This document shows, piece after piece, positions 7,582 to 14,596 of a stretch of 22,082 nucleotides of DNA; positions within the stretch are counted from its first letter, which is position 1, and every line of letters begins with the position of its first letter. Both the position numbers and the translations under genes were made by a program. The notes below the pieces were generated by a model. It was not told where the DNA came from. It did no database searches and saw nothing but the letters and a program-made list of their open reading frames with translations. Origin of the DNA: a virus; the IMG/VR virus record IMGVR_UViG_3300021091_001997, positions 1 through 22,082 of that record; one strand, given 5' to 3'.

Positions 7582-8087
7582 TCCTAAACAATGCTGTTAA
7601 TGCTGGTGGATTTATCTACTGCATGGCTCATTTTTCACCCAACGAATCTAATACCTATCATAATCAAGGTAATGGACATTTCCATCAATATCTCTATATA
7701 GTGGATGGGCAAGGTATAGTTGAAAATCGAGAAACAGCAGATGGTCCGGCTATTCGCAGAGAGGAAGGTAATGGAGTTGGTATGCTTGTGGATCTTACAG
7801 CCACTAGAGGACTTTTTCATACTACCATCACTAATGAAACCTCTCTAACAGTAATATTGTTTAATCCTATCCCAGAAACTAGAAATCTTAAAGTAGAAAT
7901 TATAAAAGGCGAACAATCACAAATAATTACTGCTGATGATAATCGTAAAGTTATTGTTTGTATAACAGGTCCAGTAATAGCAAATAATAAAACTTTAATG
8001 AGTCTACAACACGCTAAAATATTCCCAGGAAAAACTGTAGAACTAGCTGTTCCAAAACATTCAGTCTGTGCTATAGTGTCAGAATAA
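7578..8087 (+). CDS. Cupin-like protein near tail fibre genes
   Basis: The 169-residue product has GNGHFHQYLYIVDGQG at about residues 32-47, close to cupin motif 1 (H-x-H, then G) though the usual Glu is missing. A G-L-F-H-T-T-I-T-N segment at about 76-84 stands in for motif 2. Two H-x-H/H positions could still bind a metal. The second half repeats a strand-rich pattern (VIVCITGPV, FPGKTVELAV), so a bicupin-like double barrel is possible. Cupins range from sugar isomerases to storage proteins, and catalysis cannot be inferred. It overlaps the preceding gene by ATGA and is followed by an inverted repeat, which may mark the end of the adhesin transcript. Confidence 0.65.
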   Translation: MILNNAVNAGGFIYCMAHFSPNESNTYHNQGNGHFHQYLYIVDGQGIVENRETADGPAIRREEGNGVGMLVDLTATRGLFHTTITNETSLTVILFNPIPETRNLKVEIIKGEQSQIITADDNRKVIVCITGPVIANNKTLMSLQHAKIFPGKTVELAVPKHSVCAIVSE

Positions 8088-8094
8088 TCTAGTC

Positions 8095-8120
8095 AATAGT
8101 AATTCTAGATAATTACTATT
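8095..8120. repeat. Perfect 10-bp inverted repeat (hairpin)
   Basis: AATAGTAATT at 8095-8104 and its exact complement AATTACTATT at 8111-8120 enclose a 6-base loop. It lies in the gap between the cupin-like gene and fabF. There is no T-run after it, so it is a weak terminator candidate; an operator for a dimeric regulator is equally possible. Confidence 0.6.
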
Positions 8121-8147
8121 ATAAAATCATTGAGAATAGGTAGATTT

Positions 8148-9386
8148 ATGGAACAATACGTAGTCACAGGTATTGGTATACATAACAGCTTAGGTTGTAC
8201 AGCACAGGAAAGTTGGACTAATCTTATAGCAGGCAATTCAGCAGTTAAAAAAATCAACTGGCCTGGAGATGATCTTGATTGTTGGCCAAATACATACGCC
8301 AGTGTGTACAAAACAAAAATCGCAGCAATAAGTAAAAAACTAACAAATGAAGATTTACATCCAGAAAAATTTGATTATGGGTGGAACCATTGGGATCCTA
8401 ATACTCGTGCTTGTCTGATGAGTGTAGATGAAGCTGTTGAGGATTCTGGAATAAAAAGCGAAAAAGTAGGCGTAATAATTACAACATTTGGTAGCGGAAC
8501 TACTATAAGATTAGATTTATTTCATTCAATCAACAAAGGTCGCACCAAATATCCCCCACGTAAACTGTTAAATATTGGATTAGATTTTCCTGCCGCACAA
8601 GTAGCCGCTATCTATGGATTCACGGGAACTAATACTGCTATGGACAGTGCCTGCACCACAGGTATTACCAGTATTGACTATGCTATCACCAGTCTCAAAG
8701 CAGATCCCAATCTGGATGCTATGGTAGTTGGTGGTGCCGATCATCTATGCGAGCCTATCAATATATTTTGGTTCCAGAGCCTTGGTGCGCTATGCCCAAG
8801 CGATGATCCAGCAGACAATCGTCCGTTTGATGTCGATCGCAAAGGATTTGTCATGGGCGAAGGTGCTGCCACAATGATCATAGAACCACTTAGTAAGGCC
8901 AAGGCTAGAGGTGCTAAAATCTATGGTGCTATCCTTAGCACTAACTTATATACACTATTTGACAGCGATACCAGTCCAGATCCCACTGGATTAGGTGCTC
9001 GTACCTGTGTACAGGCTGCACTAGACAAAGCTGGTATCACAGCCGATCAAGTAGACTTTGTTAATGCCCATGCTACCAGCACACCTGTAGGTGATGAAAT
9101 AGAATTCGCCGCAATGGCCGCACTAACCCCAGGTAAGACTATGGTCAGTAACAAAGGACAGATTGGACACAGCATGAGCACCGCTGGTATAGTGGAAACT
9201 ATCTATACATTACAGGGTATGTGTACAGGACAACAACCGGGTAATGCTAACTTAGAAAATCCTTTAGGGCAGGGTATAATTCTACCTACAGAATCAACTA
9301 AACTAAATGTTAAATACGCTATAAAGAATAGTTTTGGATTTGGTGGACGTAATGCCAGCATGGTCTTGGAAAGATATGATAGCTAA
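8148..9386 (+). CDS. fabF: Beta-ketoacyl-ACP synthase II-like enzyme (FabF type)
   Basis: The chosen ATG at 8148 gives 412 residues beginning MEQYVVTGIG, the normal start of this family; an upstream TTG at 8130 is not needed. FabF condenses malonyl-ACP with an acyl-ACP to lengthen fatty acids. The catalytic set is visible: C169 in DSACTTG, H308 in NAHATSTPVGD, K336 in NKGQIGH, H341 in GHSMSTAG, and the glycine-rich NSFGFGG near the end. Length is the usual one. The end overlaps the first desaturase, so chain elongation and desaturation are coupled. No acyl carrier protein is seen in the window, so the host's ACP would be used. FabB or a secondary-metabolite ketosynthase are alternatives, but FabF is the best fit. 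Confidence 0.9.
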   Translation: MEQYVVTGIGIHNSLGCTAQESWTNLIAGNSAVKKINWPGDDLDCWPNTYASVYKTKIAAISKKLTNEDLHPEKFDYGWNHWDPNTRACLMSVDEAVEDSGIKSEKVGVIITTFGSGTTIRLDLFHSINKGRTKYPPRKLLNIGLDFPAAQVAAIYGFTGTNTAMDSACTTGITSIDYAITSLKADPNLDAMVVGGADHLCEPINIFWFQSLGALCPSDDPADNRPFDVDRKGFVMGEGAATMIIEPLSKAKARGAKIYGAILSTNLYTLFDSDTSPDPTGLGARTCVQAALDKAGITADQVDFVNAHATSTPVGDEIEFAAMAALTPGKTMVSNKGQIGHSMSTAGIVETIYTLQGMCTGQQPGNANLENPLGQGIILPTESTKLNVKYAIKNSFGFGGRNASMVLERYDS

Positions 9387-10164
9387 AATACTAAAATATA
9401 TGGCGCCTTCAACAGCATCAACAGCATTATTGCAGTTGAGTTGGCCTCTTGGAATATATCTTGGTATACAGTCAGGTGCTAGTTGGGGATGGTGGGTAAG
9501 TTGCATTTTATTTTATCTCATCATCTATAGTATGATAGGTAATAACATTAGCCTACACAGATATTTCACACACGATCATTTTACTGTAAGCAAACCAGTC
9601 GAGTGGGTTTTCTTATGGACTGGATGCATGACTGGGCTAGGCGAGCCGTTAAGTTATGCCATGACACACATCATACATCACAAGTATAATGACACTGAAT
9701 TGGACCCCCATGGACCTATACGTGGCAAACGCAGCTGGTTTATCTGGTTCCAAAAAACCGTAGATCCATTTGAAACTCCTGTGTTTAGCAGAAGACTTAT
9801 TTCTCTAAACATTAAATATGGATGGTTACATAGATATTACGTGCCTTTTGTCCTCGTAAATGCACTTATACTCTATCTGATCAGCTATAAAGTATTCTTA
9901 TTCCTATGGTTGATTCCTGCTAGCACTACCTGTTGGGGAGTAGGGTGGGCAGTGTGGCGCCAACACTGGCACATGGAGCCTAATAATAGTCCATTACATC
10001 GCTGGGATTGGGTATATGAAGGACTACATCTTAATCATCACTTGTATCCTGCGGCTCCAAATACCGCAGTAAGACCCAGTGAAATAGACTGGACGCATCA
10101 ATTTAGTAAAATTTTTAGACCTAAATTCCATTGGCAGGGGCAGCCTACTGATGTTAAAGAATAA
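9376..10164 (+). CDS. Membrane fatty-acid desaturase (first of a tandem pair)
   Basis: The start chosen is the ATG at 9376 with GGA five bases upstream, overlapping the end of fabF by 11 bases; an ATG at 9352 is possible. The 262-residue product has the three histidine boxes of the acyl-CoA/acyl-lipid desaturase family: HRYFTH, HIIHHKYND and HLNHHLYP, which bind two irons. Hydrophobic stretches flank box 1 and lie between boxes 2 and 3, consistent with four membrane passes. It would insert a double bond into a fatty acyl chain (delta-9 type by family), using O2 and host electron carriers. Its stop lies inside the second desaturase gene. Confidence 0.88.
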   Translation: MIAKILKYMAPSTASTALLQLSWPLGIYLGIQSGASWGWWVSCILFYLIIYSMIGNNISLHRYFTHDHFTVSKPVEWVFLWTGCMTGLGEPLSYAMTHIIHHKYNDTELDPHGPIRGKRSWFIWFQKTVDPFETPVFSRRLISLNIKYGWLHRYYVPFVLVNALILYLISYKVFLFLWLIPASTTCWGVGWAVWRQHWHMEPNNSPLHRWDWVYEGLHLNHHLYPAAPNTAVRPSEIDWTHQFSKIFRPKFHWQGQPTDVKE

Positions 10165-10903
10165 ACAGTGGATCATACAACCTAATTATATATGGATGAC
10201 GCTTATGCAGGTCATGCTACCTGTTTATGTTTATCTAGCCTGGGGAAGTGCATGGTATTGGTGGGCGGTAACTTTTGTATTTTATTTCTTATATCTCTGC
10301 ATAGGCAACAATATAGGTATGCATCGTTACTACAGTCATAGATATTTTGAAATGACAAAACCCGTAGAATATTTTGTGTCATGGTGTGCTTTCATGGCCT
10401 GCTTAGGTAGCCCGTTAAGTTATGTAAACATACACAATGTTCATCATGCACATAATGATACACTACTAGACCCACACGGTCGTCAGCGTGGATGGAAGTC
10501 GGTGCTATTCTGGTATCATAAACACCTATGGCCTTGTGATATGATATTCAGCAGAAATCTACTAAAACTCACAGCCCGCTATAAACTCCTACACGACTAC
10601 TATTGGTTATGGGTATTTGGTTGTGCAGGCCTAATGTATATCCTAGGTGGATGGAATGCGTTATTATTCTGTTGGTTATTACCTGCAAGTTTAACCCTAT
10701 GGGCAGTAGCATTAGTTTTATTATTACAGCATGACGATCAAGGACCAAGCAATACCAGAAGCTATATGTGGTTTGGCTTTGGTGAAACTTGGCATGCTAA
10801 TCATCATGCAGATCCAAGTTTACTCGATCATAGTCTGGGCAAGGGCACGGACTGGACCTATCAATTATGCAGAATCCTATCCAAGTCAAAGAAACCGCGT
10901 TAG
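10151..10903 (+). CDS. Membrane fatty-acid desaturase (second of a tandem pair)
   Basis: The 250-residue product overlaps the first desaturase by 14 bases and has its own complete boxes: HRYYSH, HNVHHAHND and WHANHHADP. Shared blocks with the first copy include I-G-N-N-I-x-x-H-R-Y, K-P-V-E, G-x-P-L-S-Y, L-D-P-H-G and L-L/I-P-A-S, so the two arose by an old duplication. The third box here, F-G-E-T-W-H-A-N-H-H, is closer to typical bacterial acyl-CoA desaturases than that of copy 1. The segment W-R-Q-H-W-H of copy 1 is replaced by L-L-L-Q-H-D-D, suggesting a different regiospecificity or substrate. Four membrane segments are likely. Confidence 0.88.
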   Translation: MLKNKQWIIQPNYIWMTLMQVMLPVYVYLAWGSAWYWWAVTFVFYFLYLCIGNNIGMHRYYSHRYFEMTKPVEYFVSWCAFMACLGSPLSYVNIHNVHHAHNDTLLDPHGRQRGWKSVLFWYHKHLWPCDMIFSRNLLKLTARYKLLHDYYWLWVFGCAGLMYILGGWNALLFCWLLPASLTLWAVALVLLLQHDDQGPSNTRSYMWFGFGETWHANHHADPSLLDHSLGKGTDWTYQLCRILSKSKKPR

Positions 10904-11487
10904 ACTTAGAACGCTTGAAACGTGATTGCAGGCGGATCAATAATAAAGTCTGTAAGCAGTTAGGCAATCTAGAAATTCCTAGCCACACAGCATATCAATC
11001 AACTCTTAAAGAACAATTAGATGCGGCTCCAGTAAGCAGTCGCTTACACGATTACTACAATGTGTTTAGTTTTCCTTATGATGGAATAAACGAGTTGTAT
11101 CGAGTAGTATGTGAGTTTTTTAAAGATGTCTGTGAGTATGATCAACCCTACTACATACACGCTTGGCTAAACTACCTACAAAAAGGTGATAGCGTTCCCT
11201 GGCATAATCATTGGGGTGCTCTAAGTGGGCTTACCCAGACCTATGTATGTAGTGCTTATATCAATGCAGAACCCAGTAATACTATCTATAAGTTCCCAGA
11301 TGGCGATGTCTATGAAATAAAGAATCGCAATAATACTATTACCTTATATGAAGACATAGGTGATACACATATGGTAGAACCCTGGACTTTAGATGAACCC
11401 AGAATAACTATCAGTATGGATATGGTTCCTATGAAATACATACAGGGATCGCCGTTTTTACTCAACACTTGGATGCCTATTGTATAA
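10867..11487 (+). CDS. 2-oxoglutarate/Fe(II)-dependent oxygenase-like protein
   Basis: The 206-residue product overlaps the second desaturase by 37 bases in another frame. Residues 110-185 show the phage 2OG-Fe(II) oxygenase pattern: W-H-N-H-W at 112-116 (H113 and H115), S-G-L..Y..A-Y-I-N strands, G-D-T-H-M-V with distal H168, and R179 in E-P-R-I-T-I-S, which would bind the 2-oxoglutarate carboxylate. The proximal motif is H-x-H instead of H-x-D, as I recall for the phage branch of the family. Such enzymes hydroxylate lipids, proteins or nucleic acids. Its place behind FabF and two desaturases suggests lipid hydroxylation, but that is inference. No membrane segment is evident. Confidence 0.78.
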   Translation: MQNPIQVKETALDLERLKRDCRRINNKVCKQLGNLEIPSHTAYQSTLKEQLDAAPVSSRLHDYYNVFSFPYDGINELYRVVCEFFKDVCEYDQPYYIHAWLNYLQKGDSVPWHNHWGALSGLTQTYVCSAYINAEPSNTIYKFPDGDVYEIKNRNNTITLYEDIGDTHMVEPWTLDEPRITISMDMVPMKYIQGSPFLLNTWMPIV

Positions 11488-11490
11488 ATA
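11483..11490 (+). promoter_or_regulatory. Perfect T4 late promoter motif TATAAATA
   Basis: The exact T4 late -10 octamer begins within the stop codon region of the oxygenase gene and lies 26 nt before the ATG of the endonuclease. The ribosome site AAGG...AAGG follows directly. This is the best late-promoter match in the window. Confidence 0.7.
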
Positions 11491-11516
11491 TAATAGTATA
11501 TAATTAAGGATCAAGG

Positions 11517-12230
11517 ATGAAGAAACTAGTATTGGCATTAAGCCTATTTTGTAGCGCGACGGCTTATGCGGGTATTAACCAACAGTGCAGTCAATTCACA
11601 GCCGCAGGCACACCACAATACGCACCAAAAGCAGGTGATCAAGAGATCTGTCACAAGAACTATGCTGTTATCCATAGCTGTGCTGTTAAAGCACCAATCG
11701 CAGTGTTTGAGCATCTAACAGTGGCAGTCATGTCAGGACCAGCTCAGCGTAAAGATGATTTCCGTCCTGATCCACAGGTAACTCCTAACTGTTCAGCTAC
11801 TCTAGCTGACTATGCTACAGTTAGTCGTACACATGATCGCGGACACATGAGTCCAGCTAAAAACAATACAACTAATGCTGAAATCATGAGCGAAAGTTTC
11901 TTATTATCAAACATGGTTCCACAGGTCGCCAACAACAATCGTGGTATCTGGAAACAGCTAGAAATGCAGGAACGCCAATGGGCAACTGCTCCAGGCACAG
12001 ATTTCTATATCATTTCAGGCGGTATATATGATCAAGGGCATGCTCGGACTGGTAACGGTCTAGGTATTCCCACACGCTTATATAAGATCATCATTGAGAA
12101 AAATAGTAAAAGAGCTATGGCATATCTAATGCCAAATCAATCACTACCGGTGGCAGATTTGCCTAAATATCAGACAACGGTACAGGCAGTAGAATCTGCA
12201 ACTGGATTTAAATTTAACCTACCTAAATAA
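11517..12230 (+). CDS. Exported DNA/RNA non-specific endonuclease (NUC1, beta-beta-alpha metal type)
   Basis: The 237-residue product begins with a clear Sec signal peptide (MKK, a hydrophobic core LVLALSLFC, then SATAYA, cut before Gly19). The nuclease core holds DRGHMSPA at 107-114 with the general base H110, and S-N-M-V-P-Q with N132 plus NNRGIWKQLE (140-149) with the metal-binding Asn and Glu. Several cysteines (24, 45, 55, 92) may form disulfides in the periplasm. The family cuts DNA and RNA without sequence preference with Mg2+. Export keeps it away from phage DNA in the cytoplasm. A perfect late promoter precedes it, so it would be made late. It is not tagged for the capsid. Confidence 0.9.
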   Translation: MKKLVLALSLFCSATAYAGINQQCSQFTAAGTPQYAPKAGDQEICHKNYAVIHSCAVKAPIAVFEHLTVAVMSGPAQRKDDFRPDPQVTPNCSATLADYATVSRTHDRGHMSPAKNNTTNAEIMSESFLLSNMVPQVANNNRGIWKQLEMQERQWATAPGTDFYIISGGIYDQGHARTGNGLGIPTRLYKIIIEKNSKRAMAYLMPNQSLPVADLPKYQTTVQAVESATGFKFNLPK

Positions 12231-12231
12231 T

Positions 12232-12606
12232 ATGACAAATACTAACGAATTCTGGGGATATCATCTAATACTCGACTGCTCAGCTTGCCATGTGCCCAGC
12301 ATACAAAGCAGAGAAAACGTCTACAACTGGATCACGCACTTGGTCCGTGTTATAGACATGGAACCAATTGGTGAACCACACATAGAATACACCGCAGCAG
12401 AATTCCCCGATAAAGCAGGATTTACTGCTATACAGATCATAGTAACATCAAGCATCGTGGCACACTTTATTGACAGTACAGGTGACGTTTATATAGATGT
12501 GTTCTCATGCAAAGAGTTTGATAACGACATAGTTATTGGCACTATTAAAGATGCATTCCTTCCCAAGAAGATTCGCACCACTTTCTTGACTCGCCAGGCA
12601 GGATAA
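12232..12606 (+). CDS. speD: S-adenosylmethionine decarboxylase-like protein
   Basis: The 124-residue product begins with W-G-Y-H-L-I-L-D-C-S-A-C and has D-M-E-P-I-G-E-P-H, G-F-T-A-I-Q-I-I-V-T-S-S-I-V-A-H-F and Y-I-D-V-F-S-C-K. This is the pattern of SpeD-like proteins of T4-like cyanophages. Bacterial SpeD cleaves itself at Glu-Ser to form a pyruvoyl group and makes decarboxylated AdoMet for spermidine. Here Ser73-Ser74 replaces Glu-Ser; H78 and C93 match conserved catalytic positions. Autoprocessing is therefore plausible but unproven. Polyamines would help neutralise packaged DNA. It starts two bases after the endonuclease stop. Confidence 0.78.
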   Translation: MTNTNEFWGYHLILDCSACHVPSIQSRENVYNWITHLVRVIDMEPIGEPHIEYTAAEFPDKAGFTAIQIIVTSSIVAHFIDSTGDVYIDVFSCKEFDNDIVIGTIKDAFLPKKIRTTFLTRQAG

Positions 12607-12621
12607 TGCTATACTAGCATT
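12605..12621. repeat. Perfect 7-bp inverted repeat (hairpin) after speD
   Basis: AATGCTA and TAGCATT enclose a 3-base loop and overlap the speD stop. A weak terminator or processing hairpin is possible; no T-run follows. Confidence 0.5.
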
Positions 12622-12625
12622 TAGT

Positions 12626-12633
12626 GATAAATA
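12626..12633 (+). promoter_or_regulatory. T4-type late promoter motif GATAAATA close to the start codon
   Basis: GATAAATA plus C ends four bases before the ATG at 12638. If used like T4 late promoters, transcription would begin at or next to the start codon. Confidence 0.5.
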
Positions 12634-12637
12634 CTAG

Positions 12638-13321
12638 ATGCAAGCAAAAGACCTAATTAGAGCCACACCAAACACCAAGATCTACCTAGACATGGATGGT
12701 GTTCTCGCAGACTTTTTCGCAGAATATGCCAAACTAGCGGGTGTAAACAATTATAGAGATATTCCACCAGCTAGTGCAGACCCTACATTGAAAAAAATGG
12801 TAGGCACAGACTTCTTCAGCAGATTGCCAAAATTCTCTACAGCAGACAGCCTAGTAAAACTAGTATTAAAATACGTTAAAACATATGGCGTCTGTTCAAG
12901 TCCCCTACGTGGTGACTTCAAGAACAGCGGACAGCATAAACGCATATGGATAAAAAACCACTTAGATCCACAACCCGCAGAAATCATCATCACTGGGCAG
13001 AAAGAACGACATGCTGTTAATCCAGATGGTAGCCCTAATATCTTGATAGATGATCGTGGTGTGAATATTGTCGCTTGGCGTGCCCGTGGTGGGATTGGTA
13101 TAAAATATCAAGCAGATGAAGACAGCCTACAGAAAGTAGCCAATGGTCTAGCCATGGCATATAATAAATTAGCAGAAGCAGTAGACGTAAACTATGGCAT
13201 AGGTAAAACACCTGGTGTGCTGTTTAGGATTGGCAACGTATATGGTAAGAAAAATCTACGTGTACCACATGCTAAACTGCATAGGAATACTAAAAACAAG
13301 AACCTAGGAATACCCCGATGA
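12638..13321 (+). CDS. HAD-type 5'-nucleotidase-like phosphatase, possible capsid cargo
   Basis: The 227-residue product has the HAD motif I K-I-Y-L-D-M-D-G-V-L-A-D-F (D18 nucleophile, D20 acid), C-S-S-P as motif II (about 86-89), I-T-G-Q-K lysine region (about 119-122) and I-L-I-D-D-R as motif IV (D138, D139). This set is that of the deoxyribonucleotide 5'-nucleotidase (NT5C) branch, which removes phosphate from (d)NMPs. After residue 180 a basic extension ends KLHRNTKNKNLGIPR, not part of the enzyme fold. The start MQAKDLIRA resembles the M-[KR]-x-K-D-F-I tag but lacks the I-x-E cut site. It overlaps the next gene by ATGA and heads the tagged block. Confidence 0.82.
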   Translation: MQAKDLIRATPNTKIYLDMDGVLADFFAEYAKLAGVNNYRDIPPASADPTLKKMVGTDFFSRLPKFSTADSLVKLVLKYVKTYGVCSSPLRGDFKNSGQHKRIWIKNHLDPQPAEIIITGQKERHAVNPDGSPNILIDDRGVNIVAWRARGGIGIKYQADEDSLQKVANGLAMAYNKLAEAVDVNYGIGKTPGVLFRIGNVYGKKNLRVPHAKLHRNTKNKNLGIPR

Positions 13322-14046
13322 AGTTATACGAAGGTGGCAATGTATTCAAAACTGCTGACGGTGCTCCAGCAACTACCCGCATCGCCCGTGAAAACGTAGT
13401 AGCCACTGTGCAATGGTTAGAACAATTAACAGGTCTGAATCTAGTAGACAACATGCTAGGATCAACTGGGCGTAAAGAAACTTCAGGTGATTTGGATCTA
13501 GGCATAGACGAAACAAAGATAACCAAGGATGTGCTAATACAACAACTCTTACGCAAAGGCATTCCAGCAGCGGATATAAAGAAGTCTGGTGACAGCGTGC
13601 ATCTTAAGACTCCTATCCTAGGTGATAAATCCAACGGATATGTGCAGACAGATTTCATGTTTGGTGATCCAGAGTTCCAAAAGTTCAGCTTGGTAGCTGA
13701 TGGCGATAGTGCCTATAAAGGTGTGCATCGTGCTTTATTGCTGGCCAGCATTGCCAAAGCACAGGGCATGAAATGGAGTTATAAAAACGGCCTGGTAGAT
13801 CGTGACACTAATGAAACTATTACCAAGAATCCCTCTGAGATAGCACAGAATTTAATCAATGGAACACCAGCTGACATGACCAGCGTAGAATCTATTATTA
13901 AAAAAATCAAAGCACTGCCCAACTACGATGAACTAGTAAAAGATGCACGTGAAGCCTTTGAGCGTGATAAACTAACCTTGCCAGAAGACAGTGTATTACC
14001 TGGCACAGGTGCTTGGTATAGACAATTTATTAACAAGAGAGTATAA
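13318..14046 (+). CDS. Pol-beta-superfamily nucleotidyltransferase-like protein
   Basis: The 242-residue product contains M-L-G-S-T-G-R-K-E-T-S-G-D-L-D-L at 46-61: the G-S helix turn (G48, S49) and the two metal-binding acids D58 and D60. A third acid, D112 in V-Q-T-D-F-M-F, fits the last catalytic position. The fold therefore resembles minimal nucleotidyltransferases that add a nucleotide to RNA, protein or small molecules. A nearly identical family occurs in T4-like cyanophages, usually starting MKLYEGGNVF as here, with no assigned function that I know. The start is not the capsid tag, although neighbours on both sides have it. Residues 130-170 hold a helical H-R-A-L-L-L-A-S region. Confidence 0.75.
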   Translation: MKLYEGGNVFKTADGAPATTRIARENVVATVQWLEQLTGLNLVDNMLGSTGRKETSGDLDLGIDETKITKDVLIQQLLRKGIPAADIKKSGDSVHLKTPILGDKSNGYVQTDFMFGDPEFQKFSLVADGDSAYKGVHRALLLASIAKAQGMKWSYKNGLVDRDTNETITKNPSEIAQNLINGTPADMTSVESIIKKIKALPNYDELVKDAREAFERDKLTLPEDSVLPGTGAWYRQFINKRV

Positions 14047-14047
14047 G

Positions 14048-14596
14048 ATGAGAGCAAGAGACTTTATCCAAAAAATTGTAGAAGCAAATTTACCGCAAAC
14101 TACAATGCCTCAAGGCAAGCAACCAAAACTAAATTTACCTCCATTAGTAAAAGGATTAATTTTACATTGGTTTTTGATGTATTATGGATTACATCATGCT
14201 GATGAACCTGAAATCATCGACGATCGAGCAGGTTATGAAGCTGATCTAGATAAGATCACTAAGAAACTAGCACAGTTGGGATTTGCTATCCAATGGGTAG
14301 ACAATCTGCCTGATTTAGGTGATGGTGGCGGTGGTGAAGGTGTTTATCTCACACACGTAGCTAGTAAACAAACAGTTGGTATTGATCATTATGATATAGA
14401 ACAAGATTATGAAAGATTTTTACCTATGGCCCACAAAGCCATATATGGCACCAATTTAGAAGAAAGTTCAAAGGACGCCTGCTATCACAAGGTCAAGAGC
14501 AGATATAAAGTTTGGCCAAGTGCTTATGCAAGTGGTGCCTTGGTCAGATGCCGTAAGGTAGGTGCAAAGAATTGGGGAAATAAAAGCAAAAAATGA
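14048..14596 (+). CDS. Tagged phage protein with basic paired-Cys C-terminal module
   Basis: The start is ATG 14048, one base after the previous stop; an in-frame GTG at 13991 lies inside the previous gene and is rejected. The 182-residue product begins MRARDFIQKIVEAN, with I-V-E at 10-12. Residues 55-140 form an acidic mixed domain of unknown type. The end is the conserved phage module A-C-Y-H-K-V-K-S-R-Y-K-V-W-P-S-A-Y-A-S-G-A-L, then R-C-R-K-V-G-A-x-N-W (C145, C168), which I recall at the end of many unrelated myovirus proteins. The basic module may bind DNA inside the head. It overlaps the next gene by ATGA. Confidence 0.72.
   Translation: MRARDFIQKIVEANLPQTTMPQGKQPKLNLPPLVKGLILHWFLMYYGLHHADEPEIIDDRAGYEADLDKITKKLAQLGFAIQWVDNLPDLGDGGGGEGVYLTHVASKQTVGIDHYDIEQDYERFLPMAHKAIYGTNLEESSKDACYHKVKSRYKVWPSAYASGALVRCRKVGAKNWGNKSKK

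Noticed and set aside
8118-8127. TATAAAAT before fabF as a late promoter
   Set aside because: Spacing to the ATG (20 bases) fits, but the octamer differs from NATAAATA at the last two positions and overlaps an inverted repeat, so it is not listed as a feature.
8130-8147. TTG start adding MRIGRF to FabF
   Set aside because: The ATG at 8148 gives the normal family start; the apparent M-R start was briefly considered as a tag but arises from a TTG and has no cut site.
10731-10925. 64-residue plus-strand frame inside the second desaturase
   Set aside because: Shadow of the desaturase and oxygenase genes; no start signal.
13991-14047. GTG start extending the 182-residue tagged protein
   Set aside because: It would overlap the preceding gene by 56 bases, and the ATG at 14048 exposes the MRARDFI tag.
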